Shown in pieces: positions 60,798 to 64,000 of a stretch of DNA of 64,000 nucleotides. Origin of the DNA: Thecamonas trahens ATCC 50062 (lineage: Eukaryota > Apusozoa > Apusomonadida > Apusomonadidae). Where the stretch lies: NCBI RefSeq assembly GCF_000142905.1, contig NW_013657672.1:442987-506986 (forward strand). Direction: 5' to 3'. The notes beneath the pieces are model-generated. The model worked only from the letters and a program-made list of their open reading frames with translations, did no database searches and was not told the DNA's origin. Position numbers and translations under genes: made by a program. How positions within the stretch are numbered: position 1 is the stretch's first letter; every line of letters begins with the position of its first letter.

Positions 60798-61988
60798 ATG
60801 CTTGCGCTTGTGTTTGTCTTTGTGCTGATGGACGTCCTTGGCTTTGCACTCGTTCTTCCGTTGCTGCCGTACCTGGTGTCCGAGCTTGCGGCGCCCCCGT
60901 CGCTGGTGGGCACACTGCTGACGGCCAACGCGGCGGCTCAGCTGGTGGGTGCGCCTCTGCTGGGCTCGATGTCAGATACCATTGGTCGCCGGCCGGTCCT
61001 CATCTTTGCCGCCTGCTGGACGTGTATCTCGTTTGCCCTGCTCGCGGTGAGCTCCTCGCTTGCCATGGCTCTCGTCTCACGGGTGCTGGACGGTCTGCTC
61101 GGCGGCGATGTCTCGCTAGCTCTGGCGTACGTCTCGGACATCACGACCGAGGAGAACCGGGCGCGTGGCCTCGGCGCGGTTGGTGCCGCCTTTGGCCTTG
61201 CTTTTATCCTCGGCCCGGTCATCGGCGGCGTGCTTGTCTCGTACTCGCTGATGGCGCCGGCGCTGCTGGCGTCGGCCATTGCTGCGGCCAACGCTCTCGG
61301 GCTCTACTTTTGGCTCCCCGAGTCGCTGGCGAAGAAGCCTGCTGCTGACGAGAGCGCGACAGGTGGGCTGGCGAACATCTCGCGATGGGATCCGCTGGCA
61401 TTGCTGCGCGGTGCGCTGGCGGAGACCGGTCTTGCGCCGCTGCTGATCCTCCGCACGGGGTACTCGTTCATGTTTATTGCGTGGGAGGCCATGTTTGCCA
61501 CCCACTACAAGTCGGTCTACGAGCTCCCAGCGCGGACCGTCTCGTGCATCTTGGGTCTCGTGGCGCTCATGTACGCTGCTGTACAGGGCGGGGCCATTGC
61601 GGCGCTGACGAAGCGGACGCGGCCCGAATTGCTTGTGACCGTCAGCCTGGCGGCGATGGGCGCGGCTCTTGGCCTATGGCTTGCACCGCTGCCGCTGGCG
61701 ATATCGCTTGGCGCCATGGCGATCTTTGGCCTCGCCTCGGGCGTTGCCAACACTCTGCTCAACGCGCTCATCTCGGTCCAGGTCCCGCGGCACCGGTTCG
61801 GTTCGGCGCTCACGCTCTCGTCGGCGCTCGGCTCGCTGGTCCGGGTTCTTGCTCCCTCGGTTGTTGCGCTCTCGTTCCAGCTCACCGGCTCACACCTGGC
61901 GGCCATAGGCCTTTGCGCGGCCATCGGCCTCGCCGCGTCTGCCTACGCCCGCTCGGTCTTTGCGCCGGCCAAGCCGCATGTTGATTAA
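60798..61988 (+). CDS. Major facilitator superfamily transporter (TetA/MFSD-type)
   Basis: A 396-residue, 12-helix MFS carrier. It begins directly with helix 1 (MLALVFVFVLMDVLGFALVL), and the loop 2-3 signature GSMSDTIGRRPVLI is MFS motif A. A Gly-rich helix 5 (GAAFGLAFILGPVIGG) fits motif C of drug/H+ antiporters. A short central loop lies near 200-235. The closest pattern is the TetA/MFSD9/MFSD10 group of organic solute exporters; the substrate is unknown. ATG 60798 is the first in frame and leaves no cytosolic tail. No neighbours suggest a pathway. Confidence 0.9.
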   Translation: MLALVFVFVLMDVLGFALVLPLLPYLVSELAAPPSLVGTLLTANAAAQLVGAPLLGSMSDTIGRRPVLIFAACWTCISFALLAVSSSLAMALVSRVLDGLLGGDVSLALAYVSDITTEENRARGLGAVGAAFGLAFILGPVIGGVLVSYSLMAPALLASAIAAANALGLYFWLPESLAKKPAADESATGGLANISRWDPLALLRGALAETGLAPLLILRTGYSFMFIAWEAMFATHYKSVYELPARTVSCILGLVALMYAAVQGGAIAALTKRTRPELLVTVSLAAMGAALGLWLAPLPLAISLGAMAIFGLASGVANTLLNALISVQVPRHRFGSALTLSSALGSLVRVLAPSVVALSFQLTGSHLAAIGLCAAIGLAASAYARSVFAPAKPHVD

Positions 61989-62201
61989 AGCCCCCAAGGC
62001 ATGCGATCGGAGGCTGGGTCGTACCCAAGCGCTTAGCGAGACGCAAAGGTGGTGGCAGTGGCTGTTGTTGACGTTTGGGCGAGTGGGCGAGCCGGCGGGG
62101 CTGTGAGGCTGCGAGCGGGCAAGTGGGCAAGCAGGCGTCTGACCCGATGTCCGCCAACGACCGACCGGCGCCGTCGCGACAACACACCACTCTGCACAGG
62201 C

Positions 62202-63380
<1,179 letters not shown>

Positions 63381-64000
63381 CCTGCATCTTCGGGCGCAGA
63401 TTGCAGCGTGATGGTGAAGATAATGGCAACGATGACGGTGTGGGGGTGCTTTACTACGAAAAAAAGAAGACGTGGCCGGTATGAGTGGACATCTCTGCTG
63501 TTGTGTACCATGTGTGTGCGTGTGCGTGTGCGTGTGCGTGCTGTGAGTAGAGGGTGTGCATGGGCGCTCGTGGCACCAGGGAAATCTTTGGCGGTCAGGG
63601 ACAGGCTTTGCAGGCCTGGGGAACGTTGTATCGTCACTGAAATCAGACTGACGTGCAATTCCAATCATCACTCCACCCTCTCAACCACCCTCCACTCTCT
63701 CGCACTAGTTGTACGTACCCATAAACAAGCTTCTGCTGACAACAGGCGGGAGAAATCCATCGCACATGCAAACACAAAAATTCGAGACTTGGACCACACC
63801 GCCTCGAATATATTGCCGCCATCCCCCACACCCACACCCTCCCTCGCTCCTCACCCGGCCAGCCAGTCAGCCAGCCTATCCACCCCGCCCCGACGCCCCG
63901 ACCACCGGACCGCCCCCCCCCCCCCCCCCCCTCCCCCACATCTCCCCTCTTCCCCGCCTCCCCTACAACGTGAGCCCAAAAAACCAAAACACGGCCAGAG
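63381..64000. other. Right-end intergenic region
   Basis: It contains GTGTGC repeats (63509-63541), AT-richer sequence (63690-63815), and a C run (63908-63930). No gene with support is visible; the next gene lies beyond the window. Confidence 0.6.

Noticed and set aside
63643-63987. Minus-strand open frame at the right edge
   Set aside because: It is mostly Gly/Arg from the C run and has no recognisable segment.

Overview
The window is GC-rich nuclear DNA of a unicellular eukaryote. Evidence: coatomer, GPI-anchor, nucleoporin, autophagy, Rab and RNase P genes; spliceosomal introns with GTAYGT-type donors; dense gene packing. A tubulin polyglutamylase points to a flagellate. The gene set and base composition would suit an apusomonad such as Thecamonas, but that is inference from general knowledge, not from a marker gene. 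No rRNA, tRNA, CRISPR, viral or transposon sequence was recognised.

Layout, left to right. 1-391: 5' part of a nicolin-like gene leaving the window (-). 565-1176: 18-bp minisatellite between that gene and VPS13 (1263-12691 +). 12696-13271 (-) and 13270-14622 (+): two unrecognised genes whose start codons overlap in one CCATGG. 14674-17820 (-): beta-COP. 18046-23146 (-): plexin-like transmembrane RasGAP, head to head with a MICAL-like flavoprotein monooxygenase (23434-25554 +). 25567-28383 (-): TTLL polyglutamylase. 28893-29375 (-): Tim22. 29640-34205 (-): K+-selective cyclic-nucleotide-gated channel. 34608-36098 (-): class 3 lipase. 36126-37514 (-): HAT1. 37741-38106 (-): ATG8. 38107-39401: gene-free. 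39402-40070 (+): dual-specificity phosphatase. 40226-40513 (+): small membrane protein. 40531-42900 (+): PIG-Q/GPI1. 42926-44095 (-): single-pass membrane protein. 44213-45427 (-): proteasome PSMB2. 45571-46511 (-): RPP38-like. 46995-48506 (-): F-box protein. 48792-49710 (+): small helical protein. 49727-50090: assembly gap. 50226-50986 (+): tandem SCP2 protein ending in SKL. 51033-53747 (-): ATAD5/Elg1. 54525-59631 (+): NUP153. 59843-60402 (+): Kish/TMEM167. 60798-61988 (+): MFS transporter. 62202-63380 (+): Rab2.

Most genes are unrelated housekeeping functions packed together. The exception is the divergent plexin-like/MICAL-like pair: in animals, plexin receptors signal through MICAL enzymes that oxidise actin, and here a PSI/IPT receptor with an intact RasGAP domain shares a promoter region of under 300 bp with a MICAL-type monooxygenase.

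Two global patterns matter to any user. First, conserved genes (VPS13, beta-COP, PIG-Q, RPP38-like, NUP153) are broken by small indels, nearly all of which fit one missing base in a homopolymer; they look like sequence errors, and one added base at each site restores the family alignment. Second, all introns recognised lie within roughly the first 300 coding nucleotides, including two first coding exons that consist only of ATG and a 13-nt microexon in Rab2.
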